Shown one piece after another: positions 39,312 through 53,100 of a stretch of 64,000 nt of DNA (its first letter is position 1; every line of letters begins with the position of its first letter). The translations under genes were made by a program, and so were the position numbers. Under the pieces are notes generated by a model. It was not told the DNA's origin. It saw only the letters and a program-made list of their open reading frames with translations, and did not search any database. The stretch is from Acanthochlamys bracteata (Eukaryota; Streptophyta; Magnoliopsida; Pandanales; Velloziaceae): the NCBI GenBank assembly GCA_019914995.1, contig CM034127.1:9114001-9178000 (forward strand), given 5' to 3'.

Positions 39312-39719
39312 CACTACAATAAAATGTATTAATAGCGACCAATATTATTAGTCGCTAATGAAAAAAACTTGTCGTTATTGGTAATAGAGACCAGAACAAG
39401 TGGGTCGCTAATCCGGTCACTAAAAGCTAATCGCTGATAGTAATAGCGATCAGATTTTTCTACAGATCGCTATTGCACAAAATATAAGCGACCAAAATAG
39501 TCAAGTTGCTATAATTAATATCGACCAAGTCAAACTGATCGATATAAATGTGCAGTAGCGACCAAGCAAAAACTGATCACTATGGCCAAGTAGTAGCGAC
39601 AAATCTTATATTGATTTCAACTGGTTGGCAGTAACGACCATGTAGTTAGGTCGCTATTGTAGCAACTACGTTATTCTTGGTCGCTACGCGACCAACTAAA
39701 GGTATTTTTCTTATAAGTT
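39312..39719. mobile_element. Non-autonomous CACTA (EnSpm-like) element, about 408 bp
   Basis: The element begins CACTACAATAAAA, the hallmark CACTA terminus, and ends TTTTTCTTATAAGT, an imperfect inverted copy. The interior carries many copies of GCGACC/GGTCGC and TCGCTA/TAGCGA in both orientations, as in the subterminal repeats of plant CACTA elements. It sits at the junction of the copia polypurine tract (GAGTTTGAGGAAAAATATTA) and the LTR. Confidence 0.85.
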
Positions 39720-39845
39720 ATTAGCTAGAAGTAGTAAGATACTATAGTATTTTCCTTATATAAGACTATGTATAATCCTTACAAACCCCTATCTATGGTG
39801 TATAGCGGTGCAGAGAATTGTTCTTTTGCATTTTGTCTTTCACAA

Positions 39846-42800
39846 GATACTTTAAAGAAAATGACAAATCATAAACCATTAAATCCTTAGTATTAACCTA
39901 CATAATGGGCATTTGTGAGTTCCTACCTAAACTAAAAAAAGGAGGTTATTATTGTAATCTTTAATTTATAAATCTCATGTTCTGAAAATGCAACAATCAA
40001 GTACCCTTCTGGATATTGGAGAAATACCCAAGTGAACTTTCAATGGAGAGTCTCCTATAATATTGTACCTACAGAAAAAAAAAAAAAAAGACTCTCCCGT
40101 AATATTTCACTAAAACTAAATTTTCGATTGAAAAACTAAGCAATTATACAACTATATGCATTCTATCACATTTTAGTAAATTCTATTCATTTATTTATTT
40201 TTGTTGAGGAATTCTATTTACTACATTATATTGTGTTGTAGTATAGCCGCTATATTCTGGTACATCAAATATATAGATTTATAAAATTGGTAATAAATTA
40301 TACTTAATTATGAGTATTTTTGAGATTGTACTCTTTTATGAATATATTGTAATATATGAAAACAAAATGAGAGAAAATATTAAGGAATAGTTTAACGTCA
40401 TAGTTTAAAGATAAGTGTTTGTAGGCGCTTTAACAGTTGGTCCGCAAAATTAATGGTAGACTACTAGCCATCCTGAATCACATCACCAGTTACTTCAAAC
40501 AGATCTCAATAATAACGGGAACCAACTGCTGGATCTCCCCATGCATGAAGCTCGTCTGAAGCAGTCCCTAATATATAATGCACGTTTAAAAGAAAATCCT
40601 CTCTTTCTTACTAACCCAACTTGTACAAGAAATAAGTTTGACGATAATGTATCAGGAAAACGGATACCACTCAGGATACGAAATTGAAAACTCAAGTAAT
40701 AAAAATTTAAAATTTACCCAAGAAAAGTTAATTTCATAGATCTAACAAATGCTCCAGAGTTTGAAGCTATAGGCACGAATAAATTGTTGTATCACAAATA
40801 TAAAATTTCAACTGAAAGTAGTCAACAAAGCTAGGAAACACAATATAACTAACCAACAAATGGGATCTACGTTAAGAAATAGCTGGAGTCAAGAATAGCA
40901 GTAAAGAAATGAAAAAAGTGATTAAATGGTACAACCAGATAAGATACTAGAAAATTGGGCGGAAGCAAAACCAAGTTACAGCTCGTTTGCAATCGAAGTG
41001 GAGTAACAGTGAGCAAGAGGATTCATTCCAGATTCGTATCAAAATAATTCTACAGGTCAAGTAACTGGATAAGGAAATTTGATGAGTTCAAATACACATG
41101 ACTAGATTTGAAACATGTTTACCAACAGATTTCCAGAAGCAGATTACATAAACAAGAATCTTTTAGCACCAGGATTTTAATTTTTTAAGAAGCAAATAGC
41201 AAAATCATAAAGCCATGCAATTGCGTCTTCAATTTGTTTCTGGGATTCAAAAATACAAGGCATGCATTACCAAGATGCTTTTCTTACCACAAAGCTCTGC
41301 TTCAAGTAAGTATAAACTTTTCGGCGATGACAACCAAGGAGTATTGTTGGTTACCTGAATTTCATCATTAAGTGCACGCACAATCATAATGCTAGTCATA
41401 ACAGCCATTTTCAACAGTGACTGAACTATGCACAGCACCATCAACTTCGGTGATATTTGGTATTACTTTTCATTCACTTTTAATTTCATATATTTTTAAT
41501 AAATTTTGTTTTTTTTAATAATTTTCAAAATATTAAAAAATCTTACATCATAAAATTTTATTATTATTTATTATTTTATTTTTTTCAACTGTTAATTCTT
41601 TGCCCAGAAATATATTTAAGTTGCACGGAACATTTGCCTTGTTAAATCTTTGTCACGCCTCGCGTGCCAAAGTCTTAGAGGCCCAGAAATATACTCCGGA
41701 TATCCAACATGCCAAAAGAAAGAGACTTATCCTGGCATGATCGAATAACGGAAGTATGGGTACCTGTGGAGCTCTCTTCTAATCTTTTTAGTGCAGTGCA
41801 TAAAATTATGTTTTCCCACTGTTTGTGCGACCGGCATGCACGAATATGTTAGGCTTCTTTGTCCTAGCACTTGGGTACCACGTACGAGGAGGTCTAGAAG
41901 TTCATATAAGCAGCACTACGCACTAATAAAGGGAACGACGCAGAGAAAATTTGACACTTAAATAAACACTTCGTACTGCCATGAAACTCGATCGAGTTTC
42001 AAAAACTTTCATTTTAACTTGTTAAAACAGAGATAAAGAAAGAACTAATTTAATCGTACTAAAACACTAGTATCGTGTATAGTCAGGCAAAGTACTAAGA
42101 ACAGCAAACGCCAACTGGCTTCCTTGGTAACTCCACAGTGAATACGAATAAATGTTTGCAAGGGATATCGATTTTCGACTTCTCATATATATATGTTTGT
42201 GAGAGGAAATGGAAGGAATTAATATTTGAGAGAGTTTTTTGAAAAGGCAAAGATGATATTACATCAAGTATAGCACTACACACATCCTTCAGTTTGCACA
42301 GAAACAACTATGGGACAGACATGACGCTGCAAAGCTTCATTGAATTCAAAAGTTACTTTAAGTTTTTTAGAATCCAGTAGATCTATGTTACATTTTTAGC
42401 ATCACAATATGTGCACGCACAAATGGTCATGACCAAGATTTGTGCAAGTGAAACTTAGTATCTAACTGAGCATTCTTGATTTCTGTCATTAACTAAGATA
42501 GCCGACACCTGCAGCACTACATACAGATCATGGCCTAGAATATCAAAAAAAGTCCCATACAGAAAGTGAGTCGCTTGAATTAAATGTGCTTGTGGTCCAT
42601 ATGTGGAACGTTACTTTAAATTTACGTACTTCTTCATCACCTTCCCTTGCCTTGTTGTGCCACGAAAGATACAACTCTTATAAGGTACATGGACCATATC
42701 GGTATCCTCATGATCATCAGCCGCAAAGATCCCTTTTAATTTGAAGATTCAAACTTAGAAAGCCATGATGTACTTAAAGGCCAACTACATTAGCATGAAT

Positions 42801-45800
42801 ATTATTCCCTTCTTTGCCTATGCGAGCAGGGAAGTTCGAACACTCTATATAGTTGTTCTAAGTACATGTTTATCAGGCTAGCTAGCCAGACGGACATCAT
42901 CAAATGGCTGCAATATCGTGCGTAACTGAAGTTTCTTTGGAGGTTTTAATAAATTTCTAAGAAATGTTTAAACTGATGGGTGAGGCGAGTGAAACAAGGA
43001 CATAAGCAAAAGGCAAGTTTTTTAAAAGCAAATTGTTGAAGGTAGAGTAAAGGGAGGGTTTGCAAAGAACTAGAAGAAGAAGAAGTTTGTTTTATAAAGC
43101 TGAAAAGCAAAAGATTTGGTAGATGATGATCATCAGTGATTCTATTCCATTTTAGTCTTACAGCAGAATTCAAGTAATCTCTCTTTGACTGTTGTCCTTT
43201 GTTCAAATTGCATTATTAATTATTTTGAAATCTTAAGACAAACACTGGGATAGTGTGGGATTTCTGCGGGGTTGGGTATTCATAACTAAAGAAGTTCCAT
43301 TGATTCTTTCCATCCAACTTAGTATTTTCTTTTGCGTCTCATTTGATAATTTGTTGTATGAATTACTTTGCTGATTTAGTACTGGAACACATATGAGGTA
43401 CTAAGCGAGAACTATGGACTTGCTATAGTAGAGAAAATTAATGTTGGCCATGCTCCCATGCATGCTTGATTAGTTTGAATTATGAGATAAAGTATTGAAG
43501 CTTTGCATATGATAATCGTGTTTTCTTATAATCTATACATTAAATCATCTTCTTATAAGAGATAATATAGTCAAAAGGAATTGAAACCTATTCTGAGAAA
43601 GATAACCTAGCTACCTAGTACTTTCAAGGATTCGATGAGTGAAATAAGTTTCAATCTGTTTGTGGAAGTGAAAGCAAAAACAAAAGCACCAGAGATTTCT
43701 TACCGAATGAGGGCAAGCATCTTCGTGTAACATCTTTTAAAAGGCGATAACTGGCGGTTTTACCACCAATACAACTGTTATAACTTAAGAAGACTATACT
43801 CTTTTTAAAACTCAAAGAAATAAAAGCACAAAGGGTGGATTCCTTCACTTGAAAATTTACATTATACTTATAACTAATTCAATTGCAACATGTACATATG
43901 TTCATAGCAAGATTAAATATTCGAAGCTATATTTGAGTCCTACTGCACTGAACTGCAAAGGCATTGGTTCTTTAGTTTTATTTTCGACGAACTTCTAATT
44001 CCATGAAAGTGACATAACAGAAATTCACCTTAAGTTATTCCACGAATGCTGGGATATATCATGGAACCAACAATGCTACCTTTTGTGAACTTGTAAATCC
44101 CACTTATATAACAGTTAAAAGTGATTCAATTCAAGTGTCTTTCTCACACATGCTACGAGTGCATAACTTTGCTGTGACAAATCTTTCAATCTCTTCTTTC
44201 GTTTTGATTGAACCTCAACACCAATCACAACTCATACTTTAATACCACTTTTTCTTTTCATCTTCTTCTAAGAAATTTGAATTTTCCCCTGTTCCAATGG
44301 ATTCCAAAGACCCACAAACACCTGATTAGAAGCCACTAAAGGACATGGTGTGTGCCTTCTACAGATTATGTCAAAGAGCCCACAAAACACTATTGTGATG
44401 TGCATTGCAGGTATGTCATAGATTTTTTTGTTTTTTTAATAAATTTTATGGACACAAGAACGCCATTTGCCAGTAATTTTGGGTCCATTTGTGTAGGGAT
44501 AGTGCTACACTTGACAAGTCTTATAAACACAATTCAGAGCAGAGAATCCTATCTATCGTATGTAGATCTGACTTGACTCGAATCTAACCTTTCTTCTCTT
44601 CAATCAGAACCAACTTGCCCTGGATAGATCAAGGACAGCATATGCGTAATACTCCAAGACAATCGGCTACAATAACATCTCCCTATTAAACAAGATCTCA
44701 AACATCTCTTGTATATGTGATCAGATTTGTATGGAAGCTTCACTATATAGCTTTTGCAGGGTTTTCGATTCTGATATTTGTTCTTTGTGAGTGAGTAACT
44801 CTTCGAAAAGCCTGTTGTTTACTGTTGCCATACAGGGACTTGTGCAGAGAAGAAGTAATTAAGATAATGAAGATTTTTGTTGAATGAGAATGTGGATTTC
44901 TTTTTAAGTGGAACATCAGCACAGTCCTCATTACAGTCAAGCCCTTGAGGTTTGAGACAGTACTCTTAATCTTTTCATGTAATGTGGAAGTGAAACAAAA
45001 TAATCTTTCTTGATAATGATGCCATTTAGTTAATAAAACAAGTGTTAGAAGACAAAAGCAAGTCTTTCTTGAGAGATTAAAGCTTTGAACATGTAATTTT
45101 ATCCTTCCACTATCATTCATTGATCCTTCTAAAATTAAGTAGTTCTAGAATAAATTTTCTTTTTGTATTATGTATTTGGATCATAATGCAAACATTAACA
45201 AGCGTCTAAAGATGTCAATCTAGAATCAAACGACTTTGGGAGTTAAAATAAAAAACAAGTTGGAAATATGAAAGCAATATTGTTAGGAAAATTGTGAAGT
45301 TGATAGTGTGAGATTGTTTCAGTTGTAGTTAATCTGCCTAAGAATATTATCACAAGAGTATGGTAGGATTTATGCTACTAATCCTCTACGATAGTATGAG
45401 ATTTTGTTGTTATTGTTTATTGTCCCGGCTGTAGTGAAGCTACTGAGTTTCTTATATTGGACAAGCATCAAAACAAGGCGGTTTGACAAAATATCATTTG
45501 CCTAAGATTTTTCTTCTGTTTGAGAAACACCTAACTAGTGGTACCAAAATGCATATCAACTTTTAAAATCCACCTGAAGTTTACATAAAAGTAGATTTGT
45601 ATGCATGAATGCTTTATATAATTCAGTCACTATCCAGCTTATAGATTGCTTCAAGTCTATGAAAACCTTGCACCCAAATAGGCCAACAAAGACAAGCTAT
45701 GAACATGAGCTATTGTTCTTTGCTTACCCTACGTATAAAAGCCTAGATCACTAACAATTTGAGTTAAAGAAGTTTAATTAATTTTCATTAACTTATTCAT

Positions 45801-46400
45801 CTCCAACTAAGCAATGGCTAGGTTTGATTATAACTTATGAGCAGCAGAAGCTAATTGCTTGCAAGCCCTAGCTAGAGTCTAGTCTAGGTATTGAGACAGA
45901 CATGAACTTTTGTTATTTAAGAACTGCTAGTACAGAGAGATTAACTTAATAAACACTTCAGTTAAGTAGTTAGTTAACTAAGATACCAACTTGAAGTTCT
46001 GGCACAATTCTAGAGGAAAACCCTCCATTCTTTCCCATGCAATAAAGCAAAATTCTCAAAAAAACATTCACTTGTATTTCCAAGTTCAACAAATACCAAC
46101 CATCTTGAAGTTGAGTAAACTTTAAAATTAAATTTGTTTATTAGTAAAAAGAACGTTAAAAGAAAAGAAAGACAAATTAAAAGAAGGGAAATCTTCAGTC
46201 TATCTCTAAACTCTAACACGCTTTATTTAGTCTTTTTTTTTTTTCCTTTAGTTTGTTTTTCCTCTCTTTGCTTCCGCTACATGGGAAAAGACCAAATTGA
46301 AGAAAAACTGGTAAGGGCCAGAAGGGAGTGGGTGAAGAACTTGGCCCTAACTAGTACTTTCATCCAATGAAACACTGCTCAGTTTCATTTTTTCTTTTAT
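39846..46400. other. Gene-poor intergenic region
   Basis: About 6.5 kb with no recognisable coding exon, RNA gene or complete element. A GC-richer island at about 41645-41905 (opening TGTCACGCCTCGCGTGCC) differs from the AT-rich surroundings and may be an LTR fragment. A 125-codon minus-strand open frame at 44743-45120 has no recognised domain. Short AT-rich MITE-like pieces may be present. Confidence 0.45.
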
Positions 46401-47014
46401 TTTAATCTTCAAAAATTCAATGTTTGTTTTCTTTTTTACCATTTTGCTTTTTCTATTTTTAAGCTGTTCTTGGTTTTGCAGCAAAAGGCCTGACACTTCA
46501 GAGCAGTTTCTGTGTGTGATAGGAGATCGAGCGAGAGAGAGAGAGATTCACCACGCAAACACTTTATATTCTCAACTCTCTTCTTCAAATTGTATTCATT
46601 TGAAACTGGTCTTCTTGTTTCTTCTCTTCTCTTCTTTATCTCTCTCCCGCACACACAAACAGCACCCACAAATTTCTCTTCTTCTTTGCTGCAGCCACAT
46701 TGTTTCCTTCTTCCCCAAAAATGCAATCTTACTCCTGTGCATTGAGCGATTGCTAATCATTGCTCAAAAGCTTTTGCTTCTCTTCACTGTACAAGTCATT
46801 CCTGTTTTTTGCCAATCTAAAGTCTTGTACGGAACTTGTTCTACATGGAGATGGGTTTAGCTGTTCTTGTTTCTTCTTGGTTTCCATTTAGATAAGACCC
46901 AAAAGAGCGTCGTCTTATCTTGTTTCTCATTTTTCATATCGTACAAGTTCATGATTGAAGAGTTGGGGGAAGGTGGAAAGACTGTTATTGGCCTGATGAA
47001 GTAGTTGTGAAGCA
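46401..47014 (+). promoter_or_regulatory. Likely promoter and 5' UTR of the inositol 5-phosphatase gene
   Basis: This CT-rich region with a (GA)n run at about 46535-46546 precedes the ATG at 47015. It contains several upstream ATGs in short frames, but the transcription start and any UTR intron cannot be fixed from sequence alone. Confidence 0.4.
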
Positions 47015-50000
47015 ATGAGAGAGGAGAATCCAAAGAAAAGCAAGGTTTTTTATTTCCCACTTGTTTTATTTTCTCCATGCTCTGTAACATTGTGAAAATT
47101 CGCTTACCTATTGCTTTGTTTGAAACGGAAAAGCTTTCATGGTCTAAGAGCCTGGTTAGGAAATGGTTCAACATTAAGAACAAAGCTCAAGACTTCCACG
47201 CCGACGAGGATGTTGGCAGAGGTAGGGCCTTTTGATTCTTTTCATGCCGCAACTCTTTACTGGGATTTGAGTCATTTGACCCATTTGCTCCCAACACTTG
47301 TTTCTCTTTTCATGTAAAACATCACAGTGGAGTTGAGTATGCATTAAACTTTTGATATTCTTGATTTTTTGCACAATCTATTGTTGTTCAAAATTTGTCA
47401 GGACCACTTGGTCCGTTACTTGCTCGGAGTATTGTTGTTTGTTTTAATCTGGTGTTTAATAGGATTTCATTCATAGCGCTGTTTCAAATTGGTCTTTAGA
47501 GTTAAAGCAAAGAAGGCCCTATGCACAAAATTTCTTCTTTTCCATTGAACGTTGTGTCTTGCGCTTTTTTCAGGAAGTGATGGGCAATGGAGGAGCAGCT
47601 TCACAGAAGGGGAAGCATGCTCAGTTAAGAAAAGCAAGACAGGTTTCAACACAAATGCTCTTGTTGCCTAATACTCATGGACACGTACTAATATATCTGT
47701 TTATTTTTCTCTTTACTCATGGACCGGACTAGTATATCTGTTTTGTTCTCATCCAATTGCCAGTTCACTCTAAAAGTTTTCTCAATAAGGTTGAATTTTA
47801 TATTCTCTTTGTCTTTAGAGAAATTATCGAGAAGAAAATTTGATCGAAGTCGCGGAAAGATAGACCTTAACCCAGCTGAAGTTACTGACATACATGAATA
47901 TAGGTGCTTCAATTTAAATACAAACACTGATTTTCAATTCCTTTTTTGTTTCTGTCTTAGTTTTATCAATGATTTGCCTATGGTAAATAGGATATTTGTT
48001 GCAACATGGAATGTTGGTGGGAAATCCCCATCAGGTTATTTGAATCTCGATGACTGGCTACACACATCTCCCCCTGCAGATATCTATGTAATCGGGTATA
48101 TATTTCTTTACCCCTCATGTATCTGCAATTGTTCTTTGTTGTAGATTTATTGTAAGTACCTTGTAATTACGGCACTAATAGCAAAATTGTTGATTGCTTT
48201 GTTTAGGTTTCAAGAAATAGTTCCCCTCAATGCTGGTAATGTTTTGGGCACAGAAGATAATGGACCTGCAAAGAAATGGGTAGCTCTTATAAGGAAAACA
48301 CTGAATAGTCTTCCAGGAGCTAGCCTTAATGGCGGTTACCACACCCCCTCCCCTGTTCCGGACCCCATTGTGGAGCTTGATGATGATTTCGAGGGTTCAT
48401 CGAGAAGGCAGAAGGCATCATCTTTCTTCCACCGAAGATCATTCCAGGCCTTGAGTCGTAGTTTGAGAATGGACTGTGATATCATGGCCCCACAACCGCG
48501 ACTTGAGCGACGGTTTAGTGTTTGTGAAAGGATGATTTATAGTGGCAGACCAAGTGATTGTGATCCCAATTTTAGATGGGGTGGGTCGTCAGATGATGAG
48601 AATGTTGGAACGGATTCACCAAGTGTGGTCTCCTTCTCACCAATGTCATATGGGTATTATGCTCCCTCAGCTCTGGAGCAGAGAGAGAAACTAGGACACT
48701 CTAGGTACTTACTTCCTTATATACGGCATTATGTATCCAATGATGTAATGATTTTTGCCTTTTATGTTTGAGATCAATTAGCTAATCTATATAGTTAAAC
48801 TTTAACAGCAAATCTAGGTATTGCCTTGTCGCAAGCAAGCAGATGGTTGGGATTTTTCTCACAGTGTGGGTGAAAAGAGAGTTAAAAGATGATGTGAGGA
48901 ACTTGAAGGTCTCCTGTGTTGGCAGAGGATTGATGGGCTATCTTGGAAACAAGGTGAGATCCTCTGGTGTGTCCTTGTTTATTATAAGATGATATCTGCG
49001 CTTATTTGATACATAATATTTGACCTGTGAGAACTTATTGTTTCTTTCCTCAGGGTTCAATTTCTGTAAGCATGTATTTGCACCAAACAAGTTTCTGCTT
49101 CGTCTGCTGCCATCTAACCTCAGGGCAGAAAGAAGGGGATGAAATACGCAGGAATTCTGATGTAATGGAGATTTTGAGGAAGACGAGGTTCCCTCAGGTT
49201 TATGGCCATGGCAATGATAGATCACCTGAAACAATCCTTGATCATGAGTATGTTCATCCACCTTACTATTGGTTAGCTTAAAAGTTTACATAAATCATGA
49301 ATATATATTGCCAGCATAATTACTTGAACTCTTGATGTAACACCTCACAGTCGTATAATATGGCTTGGTGATTTGAACTACCGAATAGCACTCTCCTACC
49401 GCTCTGCAAAGGCTTTAGTAGAAATGCACAACTGGAAAGCGTTGTTGGAAAAGGATCAGGTAGTTAGGCTATCCCTTATTTCCTCGAGAAAAGTAATCTA
49501 TGTTTTTCTGACATAGTTTGATTAATGTTCCGAAAACCAACCCTTTGCAAGTGTTGTGCAAGTGATGTTTCTATATTTTTTCACTTGTTTATATAAAAGA
49601 TTTAGACTAATAAAATATTTCTTGTAGTTGAGAGAAAGTTCAACTTCTTGTGTGCATAATTGGATAATTGTAACATTTAGGGAATGTTTATATGCAGCTT
49701 CAAATAGAGCAAAGACACGGGCGTGTCTTTGAAGGGTGGCTTGAGGGAAGAATTTACTTCCCTCCAACATACAAATATTCAAATAACTCGGACAGATATG
49801 CAGGAGACGAGATGAACCCAAAGGAGAAACGGCGAACTCCTGCATGGTAAGAACTCATATATGATATATAAATAATTAAATAAGTTTTAATAAAGTTGTT
49901 AAAATTCCTTTGTTGATGCACCTTACAAAAACTTTTGCCTTTTGGGATGTGAAGGTGTGACAGAATTCTATGGTACGGGAGGGGCCTGAACCAGTTATCC

Positions 50001-50177
50001 TATGTTCGTGGAGAGTCGAGGTTTTCAGATCATAGACCAGTTTACGGCATTTTCACTGCCCAAGTTGAATCTATAAACCATAACAGAATCAAGAATATGC
50101 CATCTTGTAGCTCTCGGATAGAGGTGGAAGAACTTTTGCCATATGCACATGTATACCCAGATCTCAATTTTTTCTGA
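47015..50177 (+). CDS. IP5P3: Type I inositol polyphosphate 5-phosphatase (At1g71710-like)
   Basis: Expected to remove the 5-phosphate from inositol phosphates (such as Ins(1,4,5)P3), damping calcium/phosphoinositide signalling (family knowledge). Eleven exons join in frame: 47015-47044, 47134-47221, 47574-47642, 47819-47903, 47991-48095, 48207-48704, 48809-48953, 49054-49247, 49351-49459, 49698-49846, 49955-50177 (564 residues). The N-terminus [20 protein letters not shown] and WFNIK is typical of the plant type I group. The catalytic domain starts with [10 protein letters not shown] and [14 protein letters not shown], has a Ser-rich insert in exon 6, and carries the motifs [47 protein letters not shown] and [10 protein letters not shown]. 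No WD40 domain is present. Closest remembered relative is At1g71710 (end ELSFF versus PDLNFF). The tiny first exon is missed by long-frame scans but starts with the conserved MR..KKSK. Confidence 0.93.
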
Positions 50178-53100
50178 ATAAGGCATTATACTTCATCGAG
50201 TAAGGAGGTAAAACTCTCATTTAAAATTTTCTTGTCGATTAGAGTATTCTTATATTGTCTATCACATTGCTCGTAGGAAATTGGTCTGCAAGCGTCACAA
50301 GCAATTGACGAGTTTCCGCCTCAAAAGCTCATTTCTTACTTTGAATAGGGCCAACGAGTAAATTCTAAATCCAACTATACATAGTCTGTTTTCAACTACA
50401 ATAGCTTGATTGTTTTCCAAAGGTAGTTACTTTTACTATGAATATGTAGAGAGAAAGCAATTGGCATTGAGGACTTGTAAAGCTTCTTGACCAGGTGATT
50501 CCTTAGCTACCAGTGAGTAAATCAGTGTATAAGTTACCTTAAACATTTAATCATGAAACCACCAATAAAATTACAAAGAAGACCGTCAATGAATGAGTGT
50601 TGAATAAAGTTTTGCTTACGCAGGTTTTCTAGAAAAGTGAGGACATATACTTCCAACTACAGGTTAGTTCTGTGCCTTACGTTAGTATCTTTTTTCAACA
50701 TTGATTAAAAAGTTTCTTGGTATTCTTTGAACTGAAACTAATGCTCTCTATTTATTTTATTACAGGAAAGGAACATCACAATTTTGTTCTAACCAAGTTC
50801 TAACAGCTCAGATACTAGTCTGTGAAACTAACAATCATGCTGCTGCAACAGATGTTCGTAGTTTCAAATAACTAGCAGGACAATTCAGGCTTGATATACG
50901 GTGACTTTTTTGGGTTTTACTCAATGAATTATTGATACATAATTTCGAACCTTATGTAAGGGATTTTTACAGTTGGGTGTGGGCGAGTAAACCAAACATA
51001 TGATAATGCTGTACAGTTTAATCTTTTTTAAGTTAATTATTTACCCACAGAAGGGAGAGAAGATTTTTAGAACTGCATGCACATTTCATACTCATTGCAA
51101 ATTGTTATAGTGAGAAGCAAGCTATGATTTTTTGTTCTGAGCAACCACTGCTTATCATTTGGCTGGAAAAGAAGAAAAAAAAATCCATTGATTGTCTTCG
51201 CCGCTGTTTGAAGGTTAGTGTTCTGTTTGTTTTTTCATGCTTTTGGAGAAGCACAGCAAAGAGAAAAAATTTAAAAAAAAAGAAAGGAACAGGAACTGAT
51301 ATGTGGTACGGGTGATATGAAATTCAATAAAGACAAAGGAGGTACTGGAAATAGTGTTTTCTGCCAAAAAAAAAGAGAAGGATTCTTTATTATTCTTTAG
51401 CTTTCATATATTTTGAACTATTGGGTATGTGGTAAAAAAATTTCCTCTTTTTTGGGATTCATAAAACTGAAGTAGTTTTACTTATAATAGCTTCAATTTC
51501 TAAGCAGATATGTGATTACTGTTAAACTGACAAATCAGAAAAATTATGACAGCAGTAAGAAAAATTACGCAAAAGATGTTAAGCACAATGATGTGCAGGT
51601 GATTTTATTTTCATATTTGAATCATTCCAGATAAAAATGTTTTTAAACAGCAATAAATTTATCTACGGCACCCAAATGAAAGCAAACTAGGTAGGTAATA
51701 ATACCTCGAAGCGTGTCAATCAACAGAGCGTTCTTTCTTCCTGAAAATTTCCACCTTTTGATCTTTTCTAGAGTCATTAGACCTTTCTTGCTCATGAAAA
51801 CAGATACTTATGCCCTGCAAAAGTTAACGGCACGCTGTCAATCAATGTTCTTTACTTTGCTCTCAAAAGAATGCAACTTTGATGATATTAGCACACAAAT
51901 GGTTGTGCCTTGCATTGAGCTCTGAGTCTTCATTTTCAAAATTTTGTAGAAGATATCTGTCATTGTTTGCCACCTTATTAGAAACTTTAGCATATAAATT
52001 AAGTTAAGATACTCGGAGTTACAGGATCAATTATATATAGATGACGAACAAGTGATTCTGTCTTACAGACTTCGAGTTGCCAACACAATTTGCATTGATT
52101 TTTCAACACAATAGATCAATGCCTAGCTACTTATAGTAGGCATGATGATGCATGATATATATAATTAGATGAACAAACTTTTGAGGGATTTGGAATCTTT
52201 AGATGTTTCAACGTATAAATATGATAGTTGTTATAGGATTAATAATGGGTATCTCCTACATGCAACTTCTTATTATTAACCTTCCCTGTTCTACTTGATT
52301 TGGTTCTTAAGCAAGAAAACTACTTAGCAAAATAACAATAACTTGTATAGCTTTCCTATATATTGTGAGTGCATGGAATTCTTCATGAAAATTTGGGCCA
52401 TTTGTTGTTGCGTGGAGATGAAGGTGTCATAAAAAAAAAACATTCACAAAGATATGATCATTTGCTTCTTTGTCACTTATTTGTATATACTGCAGCTATA
52501 ATAATTTCTTGCTTTTGAATATGAGAAGCATTCACCTATATTGGTGTTACTACACATCTTCTCAGTGGATCTAAAGAGCACCAAAGAACGGCAACAAGAA
52601 AGATAAACTCAAAACCAAAAGAAACATACCTGTTGTGAAAGACAGAATCTAATTAAATGTAGAGCAGCGAAAGAGCGAGTGAAAAAGAGAAATATTGGAC
52701 TCTGAAAACCATGGTTTGCATGCACTCTGCAGAATGATGCAGTGCTGCACGTGGTAAAAACATTCTGACTTCTCTTACAAATCCAACATCAGAACATTTT
52801 TTTTCTTGCCAAAATTAGACTTCAATATCATTGTTCATATTTGTTGATAATAACTATTCACTTGCTCATGAAAAAAAAAAACATATATGAATAAATAAGT
52901 ACAACTCCTACAAATCTGCTTATGAGGTGAGGCTACAGCAGTAGCAAATCCTCGGCAGAGATTTTTCTCTTTCTAAGTATAAGTATAACCAGCAATCAAG
53001 TTTGTGTTGCTTACACGCAACAATGCGTAGGACATGAGATAAATCAAGACTGGAACTTACCCTGCATATATACTCTTTGTGGCCAAATGTAAGCAAACCT

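Larger units (their letters stand above)
37600..39845 (+). mobile_element. Decayed Ty1/copia retrotransposon (3' half of pol plus 3' LTR)
   Basis: Reading across frames, the copia reverse transcriptase/RNase H order is evident: SYSEAISGPLW and IGKSTIGFSWDYKTKTKFDG (about 37610-37760), YKARFLKKF, a degenerate LDYKGDIFTLV block, MDVNVFLNG (about 38133), DMIILV-like active-site region (about 38385), MNDLDLLRHFF and SKYAADIF (about 38460-38560), then RNase H-like pieces (GAMIFTTTEIIWLR near 38970). Stops and frameshifts are frequent, so it is dead. The final part (39720-39845) resembles a copia LTR (TAAGACTATGTATAATCCTT region). The 5' LTR, gag and integrase were not found. Two other elements are nested in it (37899-38114, 39312-39719). 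Confidence 0.85.

Noticed and set aside
42820-42860. Possible tRNA T-loop (GTTCGAAC)
   Set aside because: No anticodon arm, acceptor pairing or D-arm could be built around it.
44743-45120. 125-codon minus-strand open frame in the gene-poor region
   Set aside because: No recognised motif and no flanking exon or promoter signal; recorded only as unexplained.
46420-46860. 146-codon plus-strand frame before the 5-phosphatase
   Set aside because: Leu/Phe/Ser-rich translation of a CT-rich leader; it is not joined in frame to the conserved first exon at 47015.
47719-48144. Long frame spanning two phosphatase exons
   Set aside because: It reads through the intron 47904-47990; the spliced exons 47819-47903 and 47991-48095 fit the family better.
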